The notes: a model not told the origin generated them from the sequence alone. A DNA stretch of 64,000 nucleotides from Paeniglutamicibacter psychrophenolicus (GCF_017876575.1 NZ_JAGIOE010000001.1:2976001-3040000); one strand, 5' to 3'; positions 9,366-19,817 are shown, counted from the first letter of the stretch. Made by a program: numbers and translations.

Positions 9366-9931
9366 ATGAAATCAATCGCTGCCACCCTTGCAGCCGCCAT
9401 GGCTCTCTCACTAGGGATCCTAGCCATTCCTCAAGCCGCTACTCCAGCCTCGGCAGCTGCGAATGGGGACGGGCTTCCAATCTTCGGTGGGCAAACTATG
9501 CCGGTACCACTGGTGCCTATGCCACCGCCATGACTACTGCAGCTTCTCGGTGGACTGCCACCAGCTCTCCCGTCACGATCTACAAAGCAACCGCGAGTAC
9601 GGCTACTCATTTCCAAGTGAACACGGCCAACTTTGGGAACACTCACTGGTCTGGGAGAGCACCAAGCTACGCCACATGTGCAAATGGCTACTACACGAGA
9701 GCCATACCGTTGCAGCTGAATACCTATTACCTGTGCAGTTACAACGCTCAACGAAAGGCAATGGTTGCTGCTCACGAGCTGGGCCACAATCTTGGGTTGA
9801 ATCACGTAGGTAGAGAATCGGACGCCTGCGCCGTTGTCACGCTTATGAATCCTTTCGACGACGTGCGAACCAATTGTTCTGTTTATGGGCCTAAAGCGGA
9901 TGATGTTCGCGGCATAAATGCAAAGTACTAG
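9366..9931 (+). pseudogene. Secreted metzincin-type zinc protease, split by a frameshift
   Basis: ATG 9366 opens a clean Sec signal peptide, MKSIAATLAAAMALSLG with a cleavage site near TPASAA, but that frame leads nowhere. The protease domain continues one frame over, reading WGRASNLRWANYAGTTGAY and later the zinc motif HELGHNLGLNH (HExxHxxGxxH). A Met-turn (LMNPF) and a C-terminal GINAKY end at TAG 9929-9931. The frame change falls around 9455-9480. Joined, the product would be about 188 residues, a small matrixin-like secreted protease. A sequencing error or a rescued frameshift would make it functional. It lies 12 bp before a lipoprotein gene and looks cotranscribed with it. Confidence 0.7.
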
Positions 9932-9943
9932 CAGGGAGACACC

Positions 9944-10543
9944 GTGAAATTTTTCAGAACAAAGTACGTGGCATCCGCAGCTCTACTCACAATCGGTGCC
10001 CTGTCATTTGCTGGATGCAGTGCTGCATCGCCGGAGCCTTCTTCATCAGGGCCTGAACCCGGATTCGACTCATCCGAAAGGCTACAAATAGGCACTGCGG
10101 AGCAACCCATGGTTTGGGATCGGAGCCTAGTCGAAGCAGTCGACACCCTTGATGAAGTTGCGACCGGGGCAACGCTTGCTGTCGTAGCCGTTGCTGAAGG
10201 AAGCAAGGTGGAAACCATCAGCGATGTTCCTTTTACGGTGACTTCTGTGAAGGTGAAGGAAGTTGTGCACGGGAAGCCCTCAGCTTCCATTTTGAAGATT
10301 CGTCAATTTGGCGATGAATTCAACGAGGATTCGCAAGCGTCCACCATACTAAGCCAAGGTAAAACCTATCTCTTATCCCTGACTCCGTTCGAGTTGGAAC
10401 CTGGTGTAGATACGGGGCAGTGGGTGCTAGTCGGAGGGGTTTCGTCGTGGGAAGAGAAAGCGTCAGGAAAGTTCGTGAACGATGCTGATTCTCCGCTTCC
10501 AACCGTCATTTCAAAGAAGCAATTCTTGGATTCAATGAATTAA
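9944..10543 (+). CDS. Hypothetical lipoprotein (transposon cargo)
   Basis: This is a 199-residue protein I do not recognise. GTG 9944 has a ribosome site (AGGGAG) 5 nt upstream. The signal peptide MKFFRTKYVASAALLTIGAL ends in the lipobox FAGC, so the mature protein is probably anchored to the outer face of the membrane. A Ser/Pro/Glu-rich linker follows, then a beta-rich domain of about 130 residues with TVTSVKVKEVVHGK, resembling secreted proteins of unknown role. No catalytic motif is seen. It sits 12 bp after the protease, so a chaperone or inhibitor role is conceivable but unproven. Codon use is AT-richer than the backbone. Confidence 0.8.
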   Translation: MKFFRTKYVASAALLTIGALSFAGCSAASPEPSSSGPEPGFDSSERLQIGTAEQPMVWDRSLVEAVDTLDEVATGATLAVVAVAEGSKVETISDVPFTVTSVKVKEVVHGKPSASILKIRQFGDEFNEDSQASTILSQGKTYLLSLTPFELEPGVDTGQWVLVGGVSSWEEKASGKFVNDADSPLPTVISKKQFLDSMN

Positions 10544-10556
10544 GGTACATATGACA

Positions 10557-10594
10557 AGAAGGGTGATCCTCTACCGAGCTTCACCCTTCTTCTC
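10557..10594. terminator. Terminator between convergent lipoprotein genes
   Basis: AGAAGGGTGA at 10557-10566 pairs with TCACCCTTCT at 10581-10590 and is followed by TCTC. It sits between the stop codons of two converging genes and probably serves both. Confidence 0.65.
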
Positions 10595-10854
10595 ATATGC
10601 GCAAAGATCATTCAACTGTGATGTCAATCGAATATGATGCGCAAGACATGTCGTCCTGGCAATCGTCGAAAGGGCTGCCTTTAATAAGAATCGTGGCATC
10701 ACCTTTGGGAGAATTCTTTGGTATTAATATTTCACTCGAAAAAGATCCATCTTTATTTACTGGTGCCTTCGGCAAGGCTATTCCACCATCGGTAGAACCT
10801 TCCGGAACAAGATTCAAGGTGTAAGTTTTTCCGTCTTCATATCCAAGGTCGCAG

Positions 10855-12180
10855 CAGGGCTGTTGCGTTCTAGCCCAAACTTGTTTCTGACTTGGGCAAA
10901 GGGGAAAATGACGCCGGGTTGTTAATGTAGGAAATTCCTGTTAATCATGAAAGTGACTAAACAACCAAGATCAACAGGAACTCCTCATGCCATCATCCCT
11001 CGAAACCCTCATCCAGCGCCACCCGACACTCCCCGAGCTCGACCACGAAACGCTCACCGAGATCCCTTCGGGACTCCTGAAAGCCCTGGCAACGGTGCCG
11101 GACCCCCGCCGCGGCCAGGGATGCCGCTACCGCAGCGGCTGGCTGCTGGCCGTGGCCGCCTGCGCCGTCATGGCCGGACACACCGGCTACCGGCAGATGC
11201 AGGAACTCGCACGCCGCCTGGCCAACCACCGCAACCGCCCGGTCCCCGGCCCCTCGACCTTCCACCGCTTCCTCAAGCAGCTGGACCCCGTCGGCCTGGA
11301 TGAGGCCCTGGCGTCCTGGGCCGCCACGCTGCACACCGCCGCCGCCCCGCTCCTGGCCGAGGCCATCGCCATCGACGGGAAGGAGCTGCGCAGCTCCAAG
11401 AACGGCAACGGGGCCAAGGTCCACCTGTTGGCCGCAACCACCCACGACTCCGGCCTGGTGCTGGGCCAGGTCGACGTCTGCGCGAAAACCAACGAGATCC
11501 CTCGCCTGCCCGAACTTTTGGAGCTCCTGGCCAGGCACCACGAGCTGGCCGGGAGGATCATCACCCTCGACGCGCTGCACACCCAGCGGAACACCGCAAA
11601 GCTGATCTGCCAGACCCACGGCGCCCACTATGTCCTGACCCTGAAAGGCAACCAGCCAACGGTGCACGCGCTGGTCCGCAACCTGCCCTGGGAGCAGGTC
11701 CCGGTCGCCGACACCACCATCGACACCGGCCACGGCCGGGTGGTGATCCGCAAACTCCAGATCGCCACGCTGACCGGAAAATTCGCACCGGACTGGCCCG
11801 GGCTGCGCCAAGTCGCCCGGCTGACCCGGGAACGCACCCACCAGGGCAAGACAAGCGTGGAAACGGTGTTCATCCTCACCAGCCTCCCGCCGCACCTCGC
11901 CGGCCCGGGCCACATCGCCGACCTCGTGCGCGGACACTGGTCCATCGAGAACAAGGTCCACCATGTCCGGGACACCGCGTATCGGGAGGACCACAACCAG
12001 GTGCGCACCGGCCACGCACCACGGAACGTCGCCGCCCTGACCAACGCGGCACTCACCGCGCTACGCGCCGCGGGCCTGACCGAGATCCGGCCGGCCACCC
12101 GCGCGCTGCATGCCCAGAACAAGCTGATCCAAGCCATCCTCACGGTGGTCTAAATCACTTTCCAGAACGCAACAGCCCTG
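10855..12180 (+). mobile_element. ISAs1-family insertion sequence, intact, 1326 bp
   Basis: Perfect 17-bp terminal inverted repeats, CAGGGCTGTTGCGTTCT at 10855-10871 and its complement at 12164-12180, bound a single full-length transposase gene. Exact 10-bp direct repeats AAGGTCGCAG at 10845-10854 and 12181-12190 are the target duplication. IS length, repeat start (CAGGG) and duplication size fit the ISAs1 family. It is nested inside the Tn3-like element and should still be able to move. Confidence 0.92.
10987..12153 (+). CDS. ISAs1-family DDE transposase
   Basis: This is a full-length 388-residue transposase. It opens with MPSSLETLIQRHPTLPEL and the conserved VPDPRRGQGCRYRSGWLLAV. It contains IAIDGKELRSSKN at about 136-148 with the first catalytic Asp, a central ITLDALHTQRNTAKLI with the second, and a C-terminal RGHWSIENKVHHVRDTAYRE with the Glu of the DDE triad. 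The family hallmark HAPRNVAALTNAAL follows. The gene fills most of the IS and ends 10 bp before the right inverted repeat. No frameshift or stop is present. Confidence 0.92.
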   Translation: MPSSLETLIQRHPTLPELDHETLTEIPSGLLKALATVPDPRRGQGCRYRSGWLLAVAACAVMAGHTGYRQMQELARRLANHRNRPVPGPSTFHRFLKQLDPVGLDEALASWAATLHTAAAPLLAEAIAIDGKELRSSKNGNGAKVHLLAATTHDSGLVLGQVDVCAKTNEIPRLPELLELLARHHELAGRIITLDALHTQRNTAKLICQTHGAHYVLTLKGNQPTVHALVRNLPWEQVPVADTTIDTGHGRVVIRKLQIATLTGKFAPDWPGLRQVARLTRERTHQGKTSVETVFILTSLPPHLAGPGHIADLVRGHWSIENKVHHVRDTAYREDHNQVRTGHAPRNVAALTNAALTALRAAGLTEIRPATRALHAQNKLIQAILTVV

Positions 12181-12438
12181 AAGGTCGCAGGCTGCTGGCG
12201 GAGCAGAAATCGTTACATTCGAACCGGCTTTGACCGTCTGGGACGAAGCCGTCAGTGACTCTGGCAGGCACGTAGTTTCCTTACCAACGCAACCTGTCAC
12301 CAGACATGACGGAATGATCAATGCTATGGCGCCTGCAAACATCGTAATTCTTTTCATCCGAGCCTCTCCATGATTCAGTTTCTGTCAGCCTAATGCAAGA
12401 TGATGCCTCTTGATTGATTTTTCGATAACGATTAATCA

Positions 12439-13911
12439 GGCTCTTCGGATTGTGGCGTGGTGACGTTGCCCTAAACCCGGTAGTGTCGGTGGCCGCCGGC
12501 GGAGAACAGCGAGCGAATGCGGTAGTTCTCGACGTTGCTTCAAGCCGCGGGCGACCCTCCGGGTGGTTTCGAGACGTGAGTTGGTGGCCTCGGTATGGCC
12601 GTTGGAGACACCCTTGGTGGCGACGTAGGCGGCGATTTCCTTCCGCGATTTCTTCAGGGTCTTGCAGAGCCTCTTGACCTCGGGGATCGGGCAGTCGGCG
12701 TATATATTCAGCAGGGTCTGGACCTGCTGGGGGCCGTCGGCGTGCGGGACGTAATAGATCAATCGCAGTTCCTGGTAGGCGTTCCAGGCGATCGTCACCT
12801 CGCCGTCCTTGTCGCCGGCGCCGGGCAGATTGGTGAGCAAGGCGCCTTGCTTCTTCCTCAGGTGCTCGGCTCCCTGCAGCAGGAGCCGGCGGGAGCGGTA
12901 GAGGGGGTCGGACTTCACTCCCCACTTGCCGGTGGCCGCCCCTTCTGCGCGCGGCGCCGGATCTCATCGACCATGGTGGACCCGAGCCTGGCGACGTAAA
13001 AACGCGTCCAGGACCGTGACGGCGTCGGGAAGCTGCTCGTCGTTGGCGTTGGCATAGCCTCGAAACGGGTCAAGGGTCGCGACCTTGATCCCTGCCCCGA
13101 AGCCCTCGGGCTGGGCCTTGAGGCAGTCGGAATAGGCCCTGCCACTGCTGCCCACCAGGTCCAGCAGCCGGGCCCGGCTCCTTCCCTTCGCGTCCGAAGG
13201 TGTGGTCGACGAACCCGGTCAGGACGCGGTCGCCGGGGAAGCCGGTGTGCTTCCAGTTGTGTTCGTCCACGCCCAAGGTGGTGACGCCCTCCAGGCGCTT
13301 GGGGTCGGTCAGTTCCAGCTCGGCCAGGGCCTTGGCGTTGTCCCAGATCGTGTGACGGTCCACGCCGAGCTGCCGGGCAATCGCCGAGACCGCGATGTCC
13401 TGTTTTTTCAGCTACTCGTGCGCCCAGTGGCAGGCCCGCACGGTGAGTTTCTCCCGCGGCCCGATGCGGTGGAGTTCCTCAGTGAAGGTGACCGTGCGGC
13501 TTTGCTTTTCGTGGCAGCGGAACACCCGCTTGTTCCAGGGCAGGAGCACCGGGGAGCCGTGGGCCGGGATGTCGTGGATTGGCACGCTGCACCGGGCCTG
13601 GAACCTGGCCTGGGTGCCACGTCCGTGGCACCAAGCGGTGCGTTCGGGGGGTCCACGGCCACGACGAGCCGGGCATGATCGCGGCGGTCCACCGCGAGCA
13701 CGTGCTGGCCTCCGAGGTCCAGGAAGGCGTCGGCAAGGTTGCACCACGGGCCGGCCCCGCAGGAACCGGCCAGCAGGGTTGCGACGGCCCCCGGGTGCAG
13801 CGGTGCCTCGGGTTTCCGTGGGGCTGCGGGCAGTACGCAGGCAGAGCCAGGATGGTTTACTTTCAGGGTCTTTCTTGCGGTTTTCTTGGTCGATAACCAT
13901 TCAAGAAGGCC
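12439..13911 (-). mobile_element. ISL3-family insertion sequence remnant
   Basis: It contains a multiply broken ISL3 transposase. A likely left end begins GGCTCTTCGGATTGTGG at 12439; a weaker partner begins GGCCTTCTTGAATGG, read inward from 13911. No clear 8-bp target duplication was found. It sits between the lipoprotein cluster and the tnpA remnant of the Tn3-like element, and probably interrupted tnpA long ago. Boundaries are approximate. Confidence 0.55.
12471..13830 (-). pseudogene. ISL3-family transposase, multiply frameshifted
   Basis: Reading from 13830 down, recognisable blocks appear in changing frames. An N-terminal region gives RTVTFTEELHRIGPREKLTV and RACHWAHE, then an in-frame TAG. 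The same frame goes on with LKKQDIAVSAIARQLGVDRH and a DDE-type GVTTLGVDEHNWKH with TGFVDHT. After a shift comes FGAGIKVATLDPFRGYANA. After further shifts come KSDPLYRSRRLLLQGAEHLR and SNGHTEATNSRLE, and finally NVENYRIRSLFSAGGHRHYR ending at 12471. At least four lesions make it inactive. The order of blocks matches the full-length ISL3 transposase, so this is decay in place. Confidence 0.8.
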
Positions 13912-13984
13912 CGGACGCCTCTCCTGACCACGGCACTCCGGATGCGCCGAAATCCGCCCGCAAGATTACGGCGTTAAGGCACCC

Positions 13985-15118
13985 GCACCACGCTCAAATC
14001 CGTAGAGCAGACAATCCGGTCCAGGGTAGTGCTCTTATCCAGGGCAGCCCATGCGGCACTGACATCGAGACTCTCACCCGCAGCTTCAAGCACGCGCAGC
14101 AGCTTGGCTCCGACCCGGGCCAAGACGCTGGAGGCTTACTCGAGCTCGGGCATCTTCGCCAATCACTTCGCGGCCGCGGCACGACGAGAGGGCCCCAGCA
14201 CCTTTGATGCCATCAGGAAATCAAAAGGTCCAGTGCATCATCGACTGTGGACGCTTCCAAAGCCGTGGCCGTGGCCACCAACGTTGCTGTGCGGCGCTGG
14301 CTCGGCAAGCCGACCCAGCGCCTGGGCCGTCAACCCCAAACCATACCGGGCCAAAGAACGCACCCGTGCCGGAGGCACCATCGATAGATCCACCGCCCGG
14401 CCCCGAACGAACGGACCTCAGCCGCTGGGTGCAAAGCTTTTCCAGTGCCGGGCCCGAAACCCGCGTTGGCCCGGCACGCAACAATTCCGGGCGGCTTGCC
14501 CGATCGCCCTGACCCATCGTCAGCAAGCTCTGCAACACAGCCGGCAACCGCGGATCGGCACTCTCAGCCGCAACAGCAATCGGTGCGTGCAAACGTGCTG
14601 TTCGCGGGTCGCGGCCACAAGCCGTGCCAGTATGCTCAGACCCGGCAAAAGAACCTTTTCCCGGCGCAACCACGCAACCGCATCTCCGAACAACGTGGTG
14701 ATCCCCTCACCATGCGTCAAAGACCGCGAAGAGACGACCCCCATCAATGCTTCAGTTAGCGGAGCATCAGGATCCCGGTACCCGTAAACGGCACAGATCT
14801 CGCGCGCATCGCGTTGGAGGTCTCCACACGCACGGTGTATCGCTTGACCACCGAGGGATCCGCGCCCCCGAGCTGCGCCGCAACGTAATCGACCACAGAC
14901 CATGGCACATCGAGCGGGTCGGAAAGCAGCGCCCCCAGGAATCGTGCCGTCCCGACCTGCACGGCAAACCCCATCCGGCTGCGCTCACCCCTACGCCTGC
15001 GGATCAACTCCTGATCGGTGTCGTCAAGATAGAAGAACAGCTCCAGATAGTTCTGCGAAGGTTCTCCCACGAACCGCCCGAACGCGGCGACCTGCGCATC
15101 ACTCAAGAATTCAACTGG
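13985..15118 (-). pseudogene. Tn3-family transposase (tnpA), N-terminal half, degraded
   Basis: From 15118 the frame reads PVEFLSDAQVAAFGRFVGEP and LELFFYLDDTDQELIRRRRG, then RMGFAVQVGTARFLGALL and DPLDVPWSVVDYVAAQLG. This is the DUF4158 N-terminal domain of Tn3 TnpA. A one-base shift near 14820 leads to REICAVYGYRDPDAPLTEAL and DAVAWLRREKVLLPGLSILA. A further shift near 14595 gives LLRAGPTRVSGPALEKL. Later stretches such as FLMASKVLGPSRRAAA also match in yet other frames. The C-terminal catalytic domain is gone, presumably lost with the ISL3 insertion. No convincing start codon remains. Confidence 0.82.
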
Positions 15119-15156
15119 CGCAACCTACGGACTACCGACAGCCGCAACGCAGAGGG

Positions 15157-15194
15157 CTAAACGCGCAATCCTGTTCCATTACTACTCAAATCCG
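15157..15194 (-). repeat. Right terminal inverted repeat, overlapping the uppS 3' end
   Basis: This is the partner of the repeat at 8548-8585. Its inner end CTA (15157-15159) is the complement of the uppS stop codon TAG. All of its 38 bp lie inside the uppS reading frame. Confidence 0.88.
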
Positions 15195-15999
15195 GGACCG
15201 CAGGCTTATCCACCGCTCCCCCGTAGCGGCGGTCGCGGCTGGCGTATTCGCGCACCGCGTCCCACAGGGTGGTGCGGTCCACGTCGGGCCACAGCTCGTC
15301 GATGAACACCATCTCGGCGTAGGCGGACTGCCAGAGCAGGAAGTTGGAGGTGCGTTGCTCTCCGCTGGTGCGCAGGAACAGGTCGACATCCGGCATCTCG
15401 GGCTCGTCCAGGTGCCTGGCCACGGTCTTCTCGGTGATCTGCGAGGGCTTCAAGGTGCCGGCGGCGACCTGTTCGGCGATGGCCTTCACGGCATCGGCGA
15501 TTTCCGCCCGGCCCCCGTAGTTCACGCACATGGTCAGCTGGCAGGTCTGGTTGGCGGCGGTGAGTTCCTCGGCGGCCTTGAGCTCGTTGACCACGGACTT
15601 CCAGAGCCGCGGTTCGCGTCCGGCCCAGCGGATCCGCACGCCCCAGCCGTCCAGGGTGTTGCGCTGGCGGCGCAGCACGTCGCGGGAGAAGCCCATCAGG
15701 AAGCGGACCTCCTCGGGGCTGCGCTTCCAGTTCTCGGTGGAGAACGCGTAGACCGAGACGTACTTGATGCCCATCTGCACGGCCCCGGCCATCACGTCCA
15801 GCAGTGCGGCCTCCCCGGCACGGTGGCCTTCGGTGCGGGCCAATCCGCGCGCGTTGGCCCAGCGGCCGTTGCCGTCCATCACGATTGCCACGTGCTGCGG
15901 GATGAGCTCGGGACGGATGTTCGGCATCGGTGCGTCGCCCGGCCGGGTGGCCGGGACGCCGGGACCGGGCTTGCCGGTGATCTTGGGGGGTTTGCTCAT
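15157..15999 (-). CDS. uppS: Isoprenyl transferase (undecaprenyl diphosphate synthase) with transposon-derived tail
   Basis: This cis-prenyltransferase extends farnesyl or geranylgeranyl diphosphate with isopentenyl diphosphate to the long-chain lipid carrier for cell-wall synthesis. Motifs are present in order: [13 protein letters not shown] at about 38-50 (catalytic Asp42), [12 protein letters not shown] at about 90-101, and [20 protein letters not shown] at about 210-230. The ATG at 15999 overlaps the recO stop as ATGA. The product is 280 residues. The last residues, [12 protein letters not shown], and the stop codon come from the transposon's terminal repeat; the restored ancestral end would be VPAGT. 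The catalytic core is untouched, so activity is expected. Confidence 0.93.
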   Translation of the reverse strand: MSKPPKITGKPGPGVPATRPGDAPMPNIRPELIPQHVAIVMDGNGRWANARGLARTEGHRAGEAALLDVMAGAVQMGIKYVSVYAFSTENWKRSPEEVRFLMGFSRDVLRRQRNTLDGWGVRIRWAGREPRLWKSVVNELKAAEELTAANQTCQLTMCVNYGGRAEIADAVKAIAEQVAAGTLKPSQITEKTVARHLDEPEMPDVDLFLRTSGEQRTSNFLLWQSAYAEMVFIDELWPDVDRTTLWDAVREYASRDRRYGGAVDKPAVPDLSSNGTGLRV

Positions 16000-16748
16000 T
16001 GTCGCTCCACGAGTTTGAGGGATTTGACGGCTCGTTCTAGGTGCCATTGGAGGTAGTTGGCCGTGATGGTCCCGGCCTGGCCGCGGGTGGGTGCGTCGGC
16101 GGCGTCCACGCTTTCCCAGTCGCCCTCCAGCAGCGCGGCGAGCAGCGTGATGGTGGCCGGGGACGGGGACATCGACCCGGCGGGCCGGCAGTCGTGGCAG
16201 ACCACCCCGCCCAGCGGGATATTGATGGCCTGGTGCGGGCCCACCGCCCCGCAGCGCACGCAATGGGTGAAGCTCGGAGCCCAGCCCGCCGCGGCCAGGG
16301 CCCGGAGCAGGTAGGAGTCCAGCACGGTGCCCGGTTCGTGCCCGCCGCGGGCCAGGGTGGCCAGGGCGCCGTGCAGCAGCCGGTATTGCGCGCCGATGGA
16401 ATCGGCCTCGGAGTCGGTGAGCCGCTCGGCGGTTTCCAGCATCGCCGCGCCGGCGGTGTAGGCGGAGTAGTCGGCCACGAGCGCCTGCCCGTAGGGGTGG
16501 CGCAGCTGCGCCTGGATGATGGTGTGCAGCGAGCGGCCTGCGACGATCTGAGCCTCAACCTCCATGAAGGGCTCGAGGGTGGCCCCCAGCTTGGAGCTGG
16601 TGCGCCGCACGCCCTTGGCCACCGCGCGCACCACCCCGAACTCGGGGCTGAGCAGCGTGATGATCCGGTCGGCCTCGCCCAGTTTGTGGGTGCGCAGGAC
16701 AATGCCGCGGGTGCGGTAGCTCTTGGCTGCGAAAGATGAACGTGACAC
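15996..16748 (-). CDS. recO: DNA repair protein RecO
   Basis: RecO anneals single strands and helps load RecA at gaps in the RecFOR pathway. The 250-residue protein starts with an OB-fold, [20 protein letters not shown] at about 11-30, with [17 protein letters not shown] following. A C-terminal zinc-binding region contains CVRCG at about 161-165 and CHDC at about 183-186. Length is typical. It overlaps uppS by 4 nt and the two are almost certainly cotranslated. A palindromic hairpin separates it from leuA upstream. Confidence 0.93.
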   Translation of the reverse strand: MSRSSFAAKSYRTRGIVLRTHKLGEADRIITLLSPEFGVVRAVAKGVRRTSSKLGATLEPFMEVEAQIVAGRSLHTIIQAQLRHPYGQALVADYSAYTAGAAMLETAERLTDSEADSIGAQYRLLHGALATLARGGHEPGTVLDSYLLRALAAAGWAPSFTHCVRCGAVGPHQAINIPLGGVVCHDCRPAGSMSPSPATITLLAALLEGDWESVDAADAPTRGQAGTITANYLQWHLERAVKSLKLVERQ

Positions 16749-16770
16749 ATATACATGATCCCAGACAAAG

Positions 16771-16821
16771 CCGGCCCCGGGCGTGCACGACGGGTGTGTC
16801 CGTGTGCACGCCCGGGGCCGG
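16771..16821 (-). terminator. Long hairpin between leuA and recO
   Basis: This is a perfect 18-bp stem: CCGGCCCCGGGCGTGCAC at 16771-16788 pairs with its complement at 16804-16821 across a 15-nt loop. It lies 15 bp past the leuA stop. The minus-strand sequence after it is CTTTGTC, only weakly T-rich. Confidence 0.6.
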
Positions 16822-16836
16822 CGTTCCCGATGGGGC

Positions 16837-18717
<1,881 letters not shown>

Positions 18718-18790
18718 AAGATCACCATAACATCGACCTCCACCCGCCCATGAAGCAGGTCACCTAATTGTTGCAGGTGCGTGTCACATA

Positions 18791-18826
18791 GCAATGGGTG
18801 CCCCGGAAAACCGGGACACCCATTGC
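18791..18826 (-). terminator. Terminator after era
   Basis: GCAATGGGTG followed by CCCGG at 18791-18806 pairs with CCGGG and CACCCATTGC at 18811-18826 across an AAAA loop, with one internal mismatch. It lies 20 bp past the era stop and separates the era operon from the leuA leader. Confidence 0.65.
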
Positions 18827-18845
18827 GGCCAGGTCGCCGGTGCGG

Positions 18846-19817
18846 CTAGAAGCCGAGCTTGCCCAGCTGCTTGGGGTCGCGCTGCCATTCCTTGGCGATC
18901 TTCACGTGCAGGTCGAGGTAGACCCGGGTGCCCAGCAGCGCCTCGATGCCCTTGCGCGAGCGGGTTCCCACGTCGCGCAGGCGTGCCCCGCCCTTGCCGA
19001 TGATGATGGCCTTCTGGCTGGGGCGCTCCACGTAGAGGTTAACCCGAACATCCAGCAGCGGGCTGTCCTCGGGGCGCCCCTCGCGCGGAACCATCTCCTC
19101 CACGACCACGGCCAGGGAGTGCGGAAGCTCGTCGCGCACGCCCTCCAGGGCCGCCTCGCGGATCAGCTCGGAGACCATCTTCGCCTCCGGCTCGTCGGTC
19201 AGTTCCCCGTCCGGGTACAGCGGCGGGGACAGCGGCATCTGCTTGACCAGCACGTCGGCGACCTCGGAGACCTGGAAGTCCTTGGTGGCCGAGACCGGCA
19301 CGACGGCTGCCCAGCCGCCCTCGCCCAGGGTGTCGACCCCGAGCTGGGTGACCGCGAGCAGCTGGGCCATCAGCGCGGCCCGGTCCACGGTGTCGGCCTT
19401 GGTCACGATCGCGACGATGGGCTTCTTCTGCAGCTGCGCCAGCTGGGTGGCGATGAACCTGTCGCCCGGGCCGATCTTCTCGTTGGCCGGCAGGCAGAAG
19501 CCGATGGCGTCGACCTCGGAGAGCGTGTCGGCGACCAGGTCGTTGAGGCGCTGGCCCAGCAGCGTGCGCGGGCGGTGCAGGCCCGGGGTGTCGACCAGGA
19601 TCAGCTGGGCGTCCTCGCGGTGCACGATGCCGCGGATGGTGTGCCTGGTGGTCTGCGGCTTGGCCGAGGTGATGGCGACCTTCTGGCCCACCAGCGCGTT
19701 GGTCAGCGTCGACTTGCCCGCGTTGGGGCGGCCCACGAAGGAGGTGAACCCGGCGCGGAAGTCCTCGGGCCAGCCTCCGGTGGGCAGCATCTGTGGCTTC
19801 TTGATGTTCCGGCTCAT
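18846..19817 (-). CDS. era: GTPase Era
   Basis: Era is an essential GTPase that binds the 3' end of 16S rRNA and checks small-subunit assembly. The 323-residue protein carries the P-loop GRPNAGKST at 29-37, the switch regions with PQTTRHTIRG and DTPGLHRPRTLLG, and the base-recognition motif as TKAD at about 140. The C-terminal KH domain contains the RNA-binding loop IIGKGGARL at about 272-280. Its ATG overlaps the stop of the upstream CNNM gene as ATGA. The era-ybeY-phoH cluster is a classic ribosome-maturation neighbourhood. Confidence 0.95.
   Translation of the reverse strand: MSRNIKKPQMLPTGGWPEDFRAGFTSFVGRPNAGKSTLTNALVGQKVAITSAKPQTTRHTIRGIVHREDAQLILVDTPGLHRPRTLLGQRLNDLVADTLSEVDAIGFCLPANEKIGPGDRFIATQLAQLQKKPIVAIVTKADTVDRAALMAQLLAVTQLGVDTLGEGGWAAVVPVSATKDFQVSEVADVLVKQMPLSPPLYPDGELTDEPEAKMVSELIREAALEGVRDELPHSLAVVVEEMVPREGRPEDSPLLDVRVNLYVERPSQKAIIIGKGGARLRDVGTRSRKGIEALLGTRVYLDLHVKIAKEWQRDPKQLGKLGF

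Larger units (their letters stand above)
10608..12357 (-). pseudogene. Lipoprotein gene split by an ISAs1-family insertion
   Basis: The 5' part (12357 to 12181) has a ribosome site GGAGAGG and encodes a lipoprotein signal, MKRITMFAGAIALIIPSCLV followed by TGC. The mature part runs to APPAACDL. The 3' part (10844 to 10608) reads GYEDGKTYTLNLVPEGSTDG and ends SYSIDITVE. Deleting the IS and one copy of the 10-bp duplication joins them in frame as ACDL-GYEDGK, giving 137 residues with no other lesion. The function is unknown; an external beta-domain lipoprotein is likely. The perfect joint implies a recent insertion. Confidence 0.85.
8548..15194. mobile_element. Decayed Tn3-family transposon, 6.65 kb
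   Basis: The ends are 38-bp inverted repeats matching at 34 of 38 positions. The repeats have the Tn3-family length and an inner box GCGCGTTT(A/G)G. They are flanked by GGACT on the left (8543-8547) and GGACC on the right (15195-15199), a near-perfect 5-bp target duplication. Inside are a serine-resolvase remnant next to the left end, an AT-richer cargo (protease and lipoproteins), two nested IS elements, and a broken tnpA N-terminal half next to the right end. Removing 8543-15194 rejoins two convergent genes cleanly. The element cannot move by itself now, because the catalytic half of TnpA is missing. Confidence 0.85.

Noticed and set aside
9366-9931. Programmed ribosomal frameshift in the protease gene
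   Set aside because: No slippery heptamer or downstream pseudoknot could be made out at the junction; a simple indel is the more economical reading.
8548-15194. Prophage or integrative element with att sites
   Set aside because: The end repeats are inverted, not direct, and no integrase is present. Tn3 transposase and resolvase relics explain the segment.
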